Below, one piece after another: positions 17,382-25,265 of a DNA stretch of 64,000 nt. Source of the DNA: Vibrio cincinnatiensis (GTDB lineage: Bacteria > Pseudomonadota > Gammaproteobacteria > Enterobacterales > Vibrionaceae); assembly GCF_022113815.1 (NCBI RefSeq), contig NZ_SGOM01000004.1, positions 62,001-126,000 on the forward strand, read 5' to 3'. The translations under genes were made by a program, and so were the position numbers. The notes under the pieces were generated by a model. It saw only the letters and a list, made by a program, of their open reading frames with translations, searched no databases and had not been told where the DNA came from. Position 1 is the stretch's first letter, and each line of letters opens with the position of its first letter.

Positions 17382-18191
17382 ATGCGTGAACTTGATACGC
17401 CTGCCTCAGACAGTTATAACCAACGTTTTGGTGGAACCCGTCGCCTATATGGTCACAGTGAAGTGGAAATTTTACGTGCCGCGCATGTGTGTGTGATTGG
17501 CATTGGCGGGGTTGGTTCATGGGCCGTGGAAGCGCTCGCGCGCTCTGGTATCGGTGCATTAACCTTGATTGATATGGATGATGTGTGTGTCACTAACATC
17601 AACCGACAAATTCATGCCATGAACGGTACCGTCGGGCAGAGCAAAATTGAAGTGATGGCGGAGCGCGTTCAACGGATTAACCCGGATTGTCAAATCCATT
17701 TGATTGATGATTTTATCAGCCCTGACAATCAGCACCTCTATTTGAGTAAAGACTTTGATTACGTATTAGATGCGATTGATAGCTTACCGGCTAAAGCGTC
17801 GCTGCTGGCTTATTGCCGCAGTAATAAAATAAAAGTGATCACCGTCGGTGGCGCGGGTGGGCAGACGGATCCCACGCAAATTAAAGTGGCAGATTTAACC
17901 AAGACTATTCAAGATCCTTTGGCGAAAAAGCTCAAAGATCGTTTGCGTCGCCATCATCATTTCCCAACCAATCCGGCTCGTAAATTTGGCATTGAGTGCG
18001 TTTTTTCGACCGAACAGCTTAAATACCCTCAAGCGGATGGCTCGGTTTGTGCGGTAAAATCAACGGCAGAAGGTCCCAAACGTATGGATTGTGCCAGTGG
18101 TTTTGGAGCTGCTACGGTGGTAACGGCCAGTTTTGGTTTTGTGGCGGTTGCTCGTATCATTGAGAAATTGATTCAAAAGCATCGCGCTTAA
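17382..18191 (+). CDS. tcdA: tRNA threonylcarbamoyladenosine dehydratase TcdA (CsdL)
   Basis: TcdA uses ATP to cyclise t6A to ct6A at position 37 of ANN-decoding tRNAs. The 269-residue protein is an E1/ThiF/MoeB-like adenylating enzyme. The nucleotide-binding glycine loop is VIGIGGVGSWAVEALARSGIG (about residues 38-58), followed by LIDMDDVCVTNINRQ and the ATP-site region VTVGGAGGQTDPTQI. It was first named CsdL because it works with the CsdA-CsdE sulfur-transfer pair, and csdE and csdA lie immediately downstream here, supporting that partnership. A terminator precedes the gene, so it starts its own unit. Confidence 0.95.
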   Translation: MRELDTPASDSYNQRFGGTRRLYGHSEVEILRAAHVCVIGIGGVGSWAVEALARSGIGALTLIDMDDVCVTNINRQIHAMNGTVGQSKIEVMAERVQRINPDCQIHLIDDFISPDNQHLYLSKDFDYVLDAIDSLPAKASLLAYCRSNKIKVITVGGAGGQTDPTQIKVADLTKTIQDPLAKKLKDRLRRHHHFPTNPARKFGIECVFSTEQLKYPQADGSVCAVKSTAEGPKRMDCASGFGAATVVTASFGFVAVARIIEKLIQKHRA

Positions 18192-18253
18192 TCGCTTGAA
18201 TTCTGCTTGTTTTTTATTATTAACCCGTTGATTTTTATCATTGGAGATAGACC

Positions 18254-18679
18254 ATGCTTTTTCCTTCTCACCCCTTTGGTTCTGAGATTACCAGTGATGA
18301 TGTCCTTGTTGTGATGCAGACACTGCAAGGCTGGGAAGCGCGTTATCGACAATTGATTGTGTGGGGGAAGCAACTGCCTGTCATGCCTGAATCATTAAAG
18401 AGTGAGCAAGTGAGGGTGGCTGGGTGCGAAAGTCAGGTATGGTTAGTCAGTCAGGAGCAAGAGGGGGTATGGCATTTTTGTGCCGATTCGGATGCCCGTA
18501 TTGTGCGGGGGCTGATGGCTTTATTGCTGGCTGCTTTTGAGGGCAAAACCAAAGAGCAGATCCTCAGTTTTGATATTGAGGGTTATTTCTCTCAACTTGG
18601 CTTATTGGCTCATTTAAGCCCATCTCGGGGGAATGGTTTAAAAGCCATGACGGATAAAATCTTGCAAGATTTAAGATAA
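18254..18679 (+). CDS. csdE: Sulfur acceptor protein CsdE
   Basis: CsdE is a SufE-like protein that takes persulfide sulfur from the cysteine desulfurase CsdA. The 141-residue sequence has the SufE fold, with the acceptor Cys58 in the motif RVAGCESQVW and the conserved pair of helices including RIVRGLMALLLAAFEGKT. It follows tcdA by 62 bases on the same strand and converges with csdA, so all three members of the Csd/TcdA system are adjacent. The last codons contain a perfect 16-base palindrome, described separately. Confidence 0.92.
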   Translation: MLFPSHPFGSEITSDDVLVVMQTLQGWEARYRQLIVWGKQLPVMPESLKSEQVRVAGCESQVWLVSQEQEGVWHFCADSDARIVRGLMALLLAAFEGKTKEQILSFDIEGYFSQLGLLAHLSPSRGNGLKAMTDKILQDLR

Positions 18680-18705
18680 GTCTTCCCTACTAAATCTTGC
18701 AAAAT
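18657..18705. repeat. Palindrome plus direct repeat at the csdE/csdA convergence
   Basis: AAATCTTGCAAGATTT (18657-18672) is a perfect palindrome spanning the csdE stop region. Twenty bases on, AAATCTTGCAAAAT (18692-18705) repeats 13 of 14 bases of it. The two copies could form alternative hairpins in either transcript where csdE and csdA converge. No U-run makes this a standard terminator. Confidence 0.6.
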
Positions 18706-18709
18706 CACT

Positions 18710-19921
18710 CTACAGTATTTCAACGGCTTTATGGAGTGCGTGGATAAACCGGTCCACATCTTGTAAGTTGTTGTATATCCCAAATGAAATGCGTACCGTC
18801 CCCTGCAAGCCAAAGGCCTCCATGAGTGGGTGTGCACAGTGATGACCCGCTCGCACCGCAATGCCTTGTTGATCCAGTAAGGTGGCAACATCTTGATGAT
18901 GCACGCCTTGTAAAATAAAACTGATAATGCTGGATTGAGGTTGGTAGCCAATAACCTTGATATCCTCTATCTCACAGAGCGCCGCATAGGTTTTGCTCTG
19001 TAACTCATGCAGATGTTGTAACACCGCTGCCTTAGGAAAAGATTGATACCATTCAATCGCACAGGCGAGCGCTAATGCGCCGGCAACATTGGGTGTTCCT
19101 GCTTCAAATTTTCCCGGTAGACCCGCATAAGTGGTACCAGAAAAGGAGACTTTATCCACCATCTTTCCGCCTCCATGCCAAGGCGGCATCGAGTTTAATA
19201 AGTCGGTTTTTCCATACAATACTCCAATCCCAGTAGGGGCGTAGAGTTTATGGCCGGAGAAAACATAGAAATCGGCATCAAGTTCAGCGACATTCACCTT
19301 CTCATGCACAATACCTTGCGCCCCATCAACCACCACAATGGCTCCAATATGATGGGCCGCTTCAATCACTGACTCTATTGGATTGCGAGCTCCGGTTACG
19401 TTAGTCACATGAGCCAGTGAGACGATTTTACATTGCGGCGTGAGTTGTTGATAAAAAACGTTTAAATCAAATTCCCCTTGCTCAGTCATTGGAATTTTGA
19501 CGACTTTTGCTCCCGTTTGCTGAGCAACCATTTGCCAAGGCACGATATTGGCGTGATGCTCCGTTTCACAAAGCAGTATTTCGTCTCCCGGAAGTAAAAT
19601 ATTGCGAGCATAACTTTGGGCAATCAAGTTGAGTGCTTCAGTAGCGCCTCGTGTCCAAATGATATTGTGGCTCTGCTCTGCCCCGATAAACTGCGCAACA
19701 CAGTGTCGTGCGGCTTCGAACTGTGAGGTGGCTTGAGCTGTTAAGGCGTGGCTCCCACGATGGACATTGGCATTGTGCGTTGAATAATAATGGCTAAGAG
19801 TATCAATCACGCATTGCGGTTTTTGAGTGGTGGCTGCGCTGTCTAAATAAACCAGAGGTGCTTGATTGATCTGCTGTGTTAGTGCGGGAAATTGCGCACG
19901 GATGGCGGTGATATCTAACAT
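18710..19921 (-). CDS. csdA: Cysteine desulfurase CsdA
   Basis: CsdA is a PLP-dependent group II (SufS-like) desulfurase that releases sulfur from cysteine as an enzyme persulfide and passes it to CsdE. In the 403-residue protein the PLP lysine is Lys225 (FSGHKLYAPTGIGVLYG) and the catalytic Cys362 lies in RAGHHCAHPLMEAF. VYLDSAATTQKP and RGATEALNLIA are typical of the group. The gene is the last of a leftward operon panE-yajL-csdA (6-base gap to yajL) and converges with csdE. The partner CsdE next door favours CsdA over SufS. Confidence 0.93.
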   Translation of the reverse strand: MLDITAIRAQFPALTQQINQAPLVYLDSAATTQKPQCVIDTLSHYYSTHNANVHRGSHALTAQATSQFEAARHCVAQFIGAEQSHNIIWTRGATEALNLIAQSYARNILLPGDEILLCETEHHANIVPWQMVAQQTGAKVVKIPMTEQGEFDLNVFYQQLTPQCKIVSLAHVTNVTGARNPIESVIEAAHHIGAIVVVDGAQGIVHEKVNVAELDADFYVFSGHKLYAPTGIGVLYGKTDLLNSMPPWHGGGKMVDKVSFSGTTYAGLPGKFEAGTPNVAGALALACAIEWYQSFPKAAVLQHLHELQSKTYAALCEIEDIKVIGYQPQSSIISFILQGVHHQDVATLLDQQGIAVRAGHHCAHPLMEAFGLQGTVRISFGIYNNLQDVDRFIHALHKAVEIL

Positions 19922-19927
19922 AGGAAA

Positions 19928-20527
19928 TTATTCTTCACCTAATTTTTCATAGTGCAGTTGAGGGAGGGGAACTAAAGGAAGAGCGACCTGCTTTGCAAAG
20001 GTTTTCCCCGATAGCTGAGCAATAATTTCTATCGCAAATTCGAGTGCGCTTCCCGGCCCTTGGCTAGTCAGTAAGTTATGGTTAACATCAAAGGTGACTC
20101 GACGGTTACGCCAGCGATCTTGAGGAATATGACTTTGAAAACTGGGGTAAGCTGTCATGATGGCCCTAGGGTATAATTGATGGTGCTCTAACACGATAGC
20201 CGGAGAGGCACAAATGGCGGCGACTAATCGACCATCGTATTTTTGTTGTCTGAGAATTTCCACTAACAAGGTACTATCACGGAACACTTCTGCCCCTTTT
20301 AGCCCACCCGGTAGGACGATGGCTGAAAACTCTTCATCGGCGACATCGACCAGTTTACAGCTCGCCGTCAGAATGATTCCCCGAGAGCCGATAACGCTTA
20401 ATTGACCTGAAAAATCCGCACTGGCAACAACGACCTCATAATCGGCACGAACCAAAATATCGATGATGGTGACCGCTTCCAACTCTTCCGTTCCGGGAGC
20501 GATCGGGACCAATATGCGTTTTTTCAT
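19928..20527 (-). CDS. yajL: DJ-1/PfpI-family protein YajL
   Basis: This is a 199-residue DJ-1 superfamily protein. The nucleophilic elbow Cys106 lies in AAICASPAIVL, at the same number as in E. coli YajL, and EELE near residue 15 supplies the conserved Glu. YajL is linked to protection against oxidative and carbonyl stress, and its exact chemistry is debated. I place the start at ATG 20527, where it forms an ATGA overlap with the panE stop; an in-frame ATG four codons upstream is less likely. panE-yajL adjacency is familiar in gammaproteobacteria. Confidence 0.9.
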   Translation of the reverse strand: MKKRILVPIAPGTEELEAVTIIDILVRADYEVVVASADFSGQLSVIGSRGIILTASCKLVDVADEEFSAIVLPGGLKGAEVFRDSTLLVEILRQQKYDGRLVAAICASPAIVLEHHQLYPRAIMTAYPSFQSHIPQDRWRNRRVTFDVNHNLLTSQGPGSALEFAIEIIAQLSGKTFAKQVALPLVPLPQLHYEKLGEE

Positions 20528-21414
20528 TGAGATATCCAACGTTGTTGTAGCGAGTGAATGTGCTGATAAAGCTCCAGATTTGTGGGAATGGATAACCCAT
20601 GCTGCTGAGCTCTTTTCACCAGATAACCAGTGATAAAGTCTATCTCGGTTTGGCGTTGATGAACAACATCTTGCTGCATTGACGAGTGATTTTTTGCGGT
20701 GGCTGTGATGACTTGATAAATGGACTCTGTTAATGCTGCTTTATCACACGGTATGCTTTCCGCCTGCATAACACTGACTAGCTCATGGATAATCTGTTCG
20801 ATAATAGAATGATACTGAGGCTGCGCCAGAGCCCCGTTGTTACATTGATGAATCGCTGTCAGCGGGTTAATAACACAATTGATCGCCAGTTTATGCCACA
20901 GCGCATGAGTCATCTCGGGATTCCAACTCACCGTAGGTAAGGCGTGATTAAAAACTTCGGTGAGAAATTCGCACTGTTTGCCTTGGGCATTGTAGGCACC
21001 AAGTTGTGTCATTCCCTTTCCTGTGTGCATAACATGGTGGGGGGAGGTTTTTTGAGCACCATGTGTTGTGGTCGCCAATACGATGGGATGATGGTTAATC
21101 TCCGTTGTGAGTGAATCTAGTGCGCCCATACCATTGTGCATAAAGATTAATATGGTTTCTGGTGCCAAATGGGGAAGTACAGGCGGCAAAGCTTGAGCCA
21201 CTTGCCAAGCTTTTACCGTGATCAATAAAACATCAGCGTGACGGAGTGTCGAAGGTTGATTATAAGCATAAGAGATAGCTGGGCGATTATCTTGAGATAT
21301 AGACCAATGCTCGAGGCTTTGCGTTCCCCACAACGCTACCTGATGACCACTATGATGTAATTGATAGGCCCATAAACTGCCAATGGCCCCTGGCCCAAGT
21401 ATGACGATATTCAT
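20524..21414 (-). CDS. panE: 2-dehydropantoate 2-reductase
   Basis: PanE reduces ketopantoate to pantoate with NADPH in the pathway to pantothenate and coenzyme A. The 296-residue protein begins with the Rossmann nucleotide-binding motif MNIVILGPGAIGSLWAYQL. The catalytic-region lysine and glutamate helices follow (LWHKLAINCVINPLTAIHQCNNGAL; TEIDFITGYLVKRAQQHGLSIPTN). It is the first gene of panE-yajL-csdA and overlaps yajL by 4 bases. Confidence 0.93.
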   Translation of the reverse strand: MNIVILGPGAIGSLWAYQLHHSGHQVALWGTQSLEHWSISQDNRPAISYAYNQPSTLRHADVLLITVKAWQVAQALPPVLPHLAPETILIFMHNGMGALDSLTTEINHHPIVLATTTHGAQKTSPHHVMHTGKGMTQLGAYNAQGKQCEFLTEVFNHALPTVSWNPEMTHALWHKLAINCVINPLTAIHQCNNGALAQPQYHSIIEQIIHELVSVMQAESIPCDKAALTESIYQVITATAKNHSSMQQDVVHQRQTEIDFITGYLVKRAQQHGLSIPTNLELYQHIHSLQQRWISQ

Positions 21415-21602
21415 GATTCTCTTTTATTCCTTTCATTATTATTCCGATAATACCGAGTTGTCATAAATTCCCAACCTATTGCTGATAAATCATGGTCGTG
21501 TTATGTAACCGTGAATATCTATTTTGTGTCACAGAAGTTAAATGTTTTTTCCTTTAGATTACATAAACTCTGTGATTTTTATCTAAATAAGGAAATGCAG
21601 TT

Positions 21603-23594
21603 ATGCGATTTAACCGTGTTCTACTCGCCAGTAGTATTGCGTTTGCGCTATTGGGGTGTAGCCAAAGCCCTTCTCCATCAACAGACAATAGCGTATTTGA
21701 GCTAACCATTGCCCATATTAACGATACCCATTCTAGCTTTGATCCGGTACGTTCCAGTTTTTACATCAATAAGCAGCGTGTGTATAACGAATTTGGCGGA
21801 CATCCGCGTATTCTCACTAAAGCCAATGAATATCGAGCAGAAGCGGAGAAAGAAAATCAAAGCTTGCTGTTTTTGCATGGCGGAGATGCTTGGCAGGGAA
21901 GTGCTTATTTTAAAATCAATGAAGGGGCAATGAATGCCGATATTCTCAGTCAAATGGGGATTGATGCGATGGCATTGGGGAATCACGAATTTGATTTAAA
22001 TAACCAAAAACTGAATGCCTTTTTAGATCAGATTAATTTCCCAGTTTTAGCGGCGAATATTGATGCCAGTTTAGATAAAGATTTAAAAGATCAAACCAAT
22101 TTAAAACCTTATGTGATTTACGCTTTTGATGGTTTTAGTAAACAACGAGTTGATGATGCGGAGTCTCTTCCTAAAGATAAACCGTTAGTGGCTGTATTGG
22201 GTATTGCCCTCGATGATATGCCTAACATTGCCCCTAATACGGGAGACTTACAATTTTTTGATATGGTCACCTCTGCGCAGGCGGCTGTGGATGAGCTTCA
22301 GGCCCTTGGGATAAAGAATATTATTGCTGTCACTCATATCGGGAATGCGATTGATCTGGATCTTGCCAGCAAAGTGAACGGTATCGATCTGATTGTGGGG
22401 GGGCACTCACATACATTATTAGGCGATTTTACCAATTTGGGGCTGAGCAATAATGGTATCTATGCGCAGTTGGTTACGAATCCGAATGGAACAAGTAAGA
22501 CCTGTGTTGTGCAAGCCGGAGAATTTGCTCAAGCCATTGGTAAAACTAAAGTGAGCTTTGATGCTCAAGGTGAATTGGTCTCTTGCGCGGGTCATAATAC
22601 ATTACTGAGTAATGATGAGTTCTATCATCAAGCTAACCGCCAAAGCGAAAGTGCATTTAGTGAGAGTGAAAAAAGTAAAGCGATTCGTTTTATCGAACGT
22701 CAACGTAATATCGCCATTGCTGCTGAAGAAGCACAACTGCGCCGCCATATTGATTCAAAATACAAACCCTCAGTAGAGAAAGCTTATGGTGACGTGATAG
22801 CGAATGTGCCGCAAGAAATTCGCCATGCTCGCCGTCCTGGAGATAATCATTCAGATCAACACGGCTCTCAGGTCGCGCCGGTTGTTGCTTTAGGGCAGTA
22901 TTACTGGGCAGCGAGTGATGAAGTCGTTCAAGTGACGGGGATGAAAGTGGATTTTGCTTTGACGGGAGCGGGCGGTATTCGCACCAATATCAGTGAAGGT
23001 GAATATCGAGAAGGAGATGTAACGCTTGAAATGCTACCTTTTTCTAATTTCATGTCGGTTGTTCCGGTTAAGGGGAAGGTAATTAAAGCGCTGATCACTA
23101 AAACCGTGACAGAGACACTTCCCCCCAGTGCACATGCAGGGAAGTTTCCTTATGGAGGAAACTTGCGTTATGTCTTTGATGAAACGGTGGCTCATCAGCA
23201 AGGTCAGTTAACCTTGATTGAAGTGAATAGCGGCTCGCTTGATAATCCTAATTGGACGCCATTGCAGGATGAGCGAATCTATAATGTTGCGATGAATAGC
23301 TACAATGCAACCGGTAATGATGGTTGGACGCCTTTGTTTGAAGCACAAAAAATAGAGACCGGTCGGGTGGATTTAGCTTATGTGGATGGAGCGTTAACCG
23401 CATTTCCAGTCAGCCGTATTGAAGAGGTGGATGGACGTTATCAAGTTCGTTACCAATCTCAACCACTTAACTGCAAGGCTGAGCATGTGTTGTGTAATAC
23501 CGATGCCCGTGCGGTGGTCAAATACATTGCTGAGCAGCAACCCATACTACAAGCGCTTGATTACCCAGTTGTCACGCTTAATCGAGTAAAATAG
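21603..23594 (+). CDS. Lipoprotein 5'-nucleotidase (UshA/NadN family)
   Basis: The 663-residue protein has a lipoprotein signal with the acylation Cys19 in FALLGCSQS. The metallophosphatase domain shows the full dimetal set: Asp41 and His43 in HINDTH, Asp94 in GGDAWQG, Asn126-His127-Glu128 in LGNHEFD, then VTHIGN and VGGHSH. The C-terminal domain has FALTGAGGIRTNISEGE and NSYNATGNDGWTPLF, matching the substrate-binding part of UshA/NadN enzymes. It should dephosphorylate extracellular or periplasmic nucleotides, releasing nucleosides and phosphate. The region between about residues 335 and 400 is an extra charged helical stretch. Neighbours are OmpK, a porin and a secreted nuclease. The exact substrate (NMP, UDP-sugar, NAD) is not decided. 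Confidence 0.88.
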   Translation: MRFNRVLLASSIAFALLGCSQSPSPSTDNSVFELTIAHINDTHSSFDPVRSSFYINKQRVYNEFGGHPRILTKANEYRAEAEKENQSLLFLHGGDAWQGSAYFKINEGAMNADILSQMGIDAMALGNHEFDLNNQKLNAFLDQINFPVLAANIDASLDKDLKDQTNLKPYVIYAFDGFSKQRVDDAESLPKDKPLVAVLGIALDDMPNIAPNTGDLQFFDMVTSAQAAVDELQALGIKNIIAVTHIGNAIDLDLASKVNGIDLIVGGHSHTLLGDFTNLGLSNNGIYAQLVTNPNGTSKTCVVQAGEFAQAIGKTKVSFDAQGELVSCAGHNTLLSNDEFYHQANRQSESAFSESEKSKAIRFIERQRNIAIAAEEAQLRRHIDSKYKPSVEKAYGDVIANVPQEIRHARRPGDNHSDQHGSQVAPVVALGQYYWAASDEVVQVTGMKVDFALTGAGGIRTNISEGEYREGDVTLEMLPFSNFMSVVPVKGKVIKALITKTVTETLPPSAHAGKFPYGGNLRYVFDETVAHQQGQLTLIEVNSGSLDNPNWTPLQDERIYNVAMNSYNATGNDGWTPLFEAQKIETGRVDLAYVDGALTAFPVSRIEEVDGRYQVRYQSQPLNCKAEHVLCNTDARAVVKYIAEQQPILQALDYPVVTLNRVK

Positions 23595-23625
23595 CCAGTG
23601 TTCAGTCACATTGATTGAATTTATC

Positions 23626-23660
23626 AACGGTCTTTTGTGGGAAATAAAGACCGTTTTTAT
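23626..23660 (+). terminator. Rho-independent terminator of the 5'-nucleotidase gene
   Basis: A 10-bp stem AACGGTCTTT/AAAGACCGTT with a 10-base loop is followed by TTTATT, 31 bases after the stop codon. Confidence 0.92.
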
Positions 23661-23676
23661 TGACACAGATAAAGAA

Positions 23677-23700
23677 AAGGTGAAGTTGATACTTCACCTT
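23677..23700 (-). terminator. Rho-independent terminator of ompK
   Basis: On the minus strand the 10-bp stem AAGGTGAAGT/ACTTCACCTT with a 4-base loop is followed by TTCTTTATC, 22 bases after the ompK stop. Confidence 0.9.
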
Positions 23701-23722
23701 AATTTTAAACAATGACGCTCAA

Positions 23723-24517
23723 TTAGAATTTATAAGTCACGGCTAGGTAGTGTCCGAAACCAGTGGTTTTACCTGCCCATCCGCCGTCTTTTAAGCCATA
23801 AACATCTTTATAACCTTTAAGGCCATAGCCGACCGCAAAGCGATCTGAATGCCAGTACAAGCCATTAAACATTGCACCGCCATGAGAACTGTTGAGTTCT
23901 TTGTTGTCATCATCCATACCAAATTGATAATCAATATAACCTTGGTAAGAGATAAATGAGCCATTCTCAAAGAAGTAGAAAGGTTTAAACCAGTTGGTAG
24001 CAAAATGGAAACCATTCCAATCTTTGTTACTGCCTTCGTAAGTGGCGTATAAGTTCACCCCAACTTTACCAAACCAAGGCACCATCACATCGGAACCTAA
24101 ACCAATTTTTTGGTTGTTAACACCATTACTGCCACCATCCCATTCGATCAGTGAAGCAATATACAGCTCTTGTACTGGGCCAAAAGAGAGGTCTTTACCC
24201 GTTAAAGCATCTAAAGACATACGAGGTGCAAATTTCATAAAGATTTTATCTTTACCGTATTTATCACTGCTCTTGTCACTGGTGAGGTTAAAAATGTCGA
24301 CATAGCCATACAGATCAAAAATTCCAGAGCGACCACCAAATTCCATTTCTAGATAATCATGGTCAGATTTACCTGGGAGTTCATTGAATGCTCCCATTAG
24401 GTTGAACTGTAGCCACTTATAATCATTTTTGTGGATATCACCATCGGAGTAGTCTGCTGCCATAACAGGAGCGGTAGTTGCAGCCATGAGGCCAAGAGCT
24501 AAAAGTGATTTACGCAT
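23723..24517 (-). CDS. ompK: Outer membrane protein OmpK, Tsx-family nucleoside channel
   Basis: The 264-residue beta-barrel precursor has a signal peptide cleaved after about residue 20 (APVMA/ADYSDG). The mature sequence is typical of Vibrio OmpK: YSDGDIHKNDYKWLQFNLMG, LEMEFGGRSGIFDLYGYVD, MSLDALTGKDLSFGPVQELY, and a C-terminal Phe. OmpK is homologous to the E. coli nucleoside channel Tsx and is the known receptor of vibriophage KVP40. It lies between a 5'-nucleotidase and a porin/nuclease pair, so nucleoside uptake is the likely cellular role. It is transcribed alone, leftward from a 748-base AT-rich region, and ends in a good terminator. Confidence 0.95.
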   Translation of the reverse strand: MRKSLLALGLMAATTAPVMAADYSDGDIHKNDYKWLQFNLMGAFNELPGKSDHDYLEMEFGGRSGIFDLYGYVDIFNLTSDKSSDKYGKDKIFMKFAPRMSLDALTGKDLSFGPVQELYIASLIEWDGGSNGVNNQKIGLGSDVMVPWFGKVGVNLYATYEGSNKDWNGFHFATNWFKPFYFFENGSFISYQGYIDYQFGMDDDNKELNSSHGGAMFNGLYWHSDRFAVGYGLKGYKDVYGLKDGGWAGKTTGFGHYLAVTYKF

Positions 24518-24995
24518 AGGAGTCTCTCAATATATGGGTTTCAAGAATGAGCTTTTTTCGTGCTACATGCTGTAGTGTGAATTTTATCTCCTTATTGGTG
24601 AATTTTAGTTGATTATTTTACTTTTGTTGCTTTTATTTGTGACTTTGATCTGGTTTTTGTTGTGTTGGGTATTTTAACTTGATGGGATGAGAGTAGAACC
24701 TTGTATTAAACAAGGTGAGTATATTTGTGTTGTTTTTTTATAGGGTGATTAAACAATATAAATGTTGTATTGAAAAAATGTGATTTGAGTATTTTTTGCT
24801 ATTTAAATTTTAATTTTCTTATGAGATGAATTGAATAAATATTTTTGTCTTACACTATTTTATTGAGTTTTTATTCTCTATCTTTCTATAAAATAGATCT
24901 CTCTTTATTTATTTTTCATAGTGGTTGTCTTTTTCTTTTCAGAAAGTTTTCTATTTATTTTCCTTTCTTTTTTTTCTAAGCCTTAATTAAATCAA

Positions 24996-25011
24996 AAGCA
25001 AACGTTTGCTG
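24996..25011. promoter_or_regulatory. PurR-type (LacI-family) operator
   Basis: AAGCAAACGTTTGCTG matches the PurR operator pattern ANGCAANCGNTTNCNT at all fixed positions except the last. The inner 14 bases AGCAAACGTTTGCT are a perfect palindrome with the central CG step that LacI-family proteins intercalate. It lies about 255 bases before the porin start and 479 before the ompK start. PurR fits the nucleic-acid function of both neighbours, but another LacI-family regulator is possible. Confidence 0.7.
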
Positions 25012-25160
25012 TTTTTCTTTTATTTTTTGATAGTGAGACTTAAGTCAAGATATAAAGAAAATAACGTGGGTTTTGAACTTTTGTTCATTTGTCTAATGTA
25101 TTGTTTTGTATTGGATTTATTTGTGTGGTTTTGGTTTTGTGGATTTCTGTTGACGATTTA

Positions 25161-25204
25161 TGTGAGTTTTGATCACAAAAAATAAATATTTGTGAGGTTA
25201 GAAT
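25161..25204 (+). promoter_or_regulatory. Possible CRP-type promoter of the porin-nuclease unit
   Basis: TGTGA-N7-TCACA at 25161-25177 resembles a CRP site, but its spacer is one base longer than the standard 6. A -10-like TAGAAT lies at 25199-25204. With a start near 25211 the dyad would be centred close to -41.5, the class II CRP position. The wrong spacing keeps confidence low. Confidence 0.35.
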
Positions 25205-25265
25205 TACATTCCACTGTGATGGGATACTCATTTTTAGAACTGAACTCTATAGCAAGGAAAATGGC

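Larger units (their letters stand above)
24518..25265. other. Long AT-rich divergent control region between ompK and the porin gene
   Basis: 748 bases with no credible gene and strongly AT-rich composition, including many T-runs. The recognisable elements are a near-perfect PurR-type palindrome at 24996-25011 and a promoter-like arrangement with a CRP-like dyad at 25161-25204 before the porin gene. AT-rich DNA of this sort is a usual target of H-NS-type proteins, though that is inference. No RNA gene is recognised. Confidence 0.6.

Noticed and set aside
21560..21590. TGTGA followed by TCTAA near the 5'-nucleotidase start as a CRP site
   Set aside because: The right half is poor and the site is too close to the start codon to act as an activator site.
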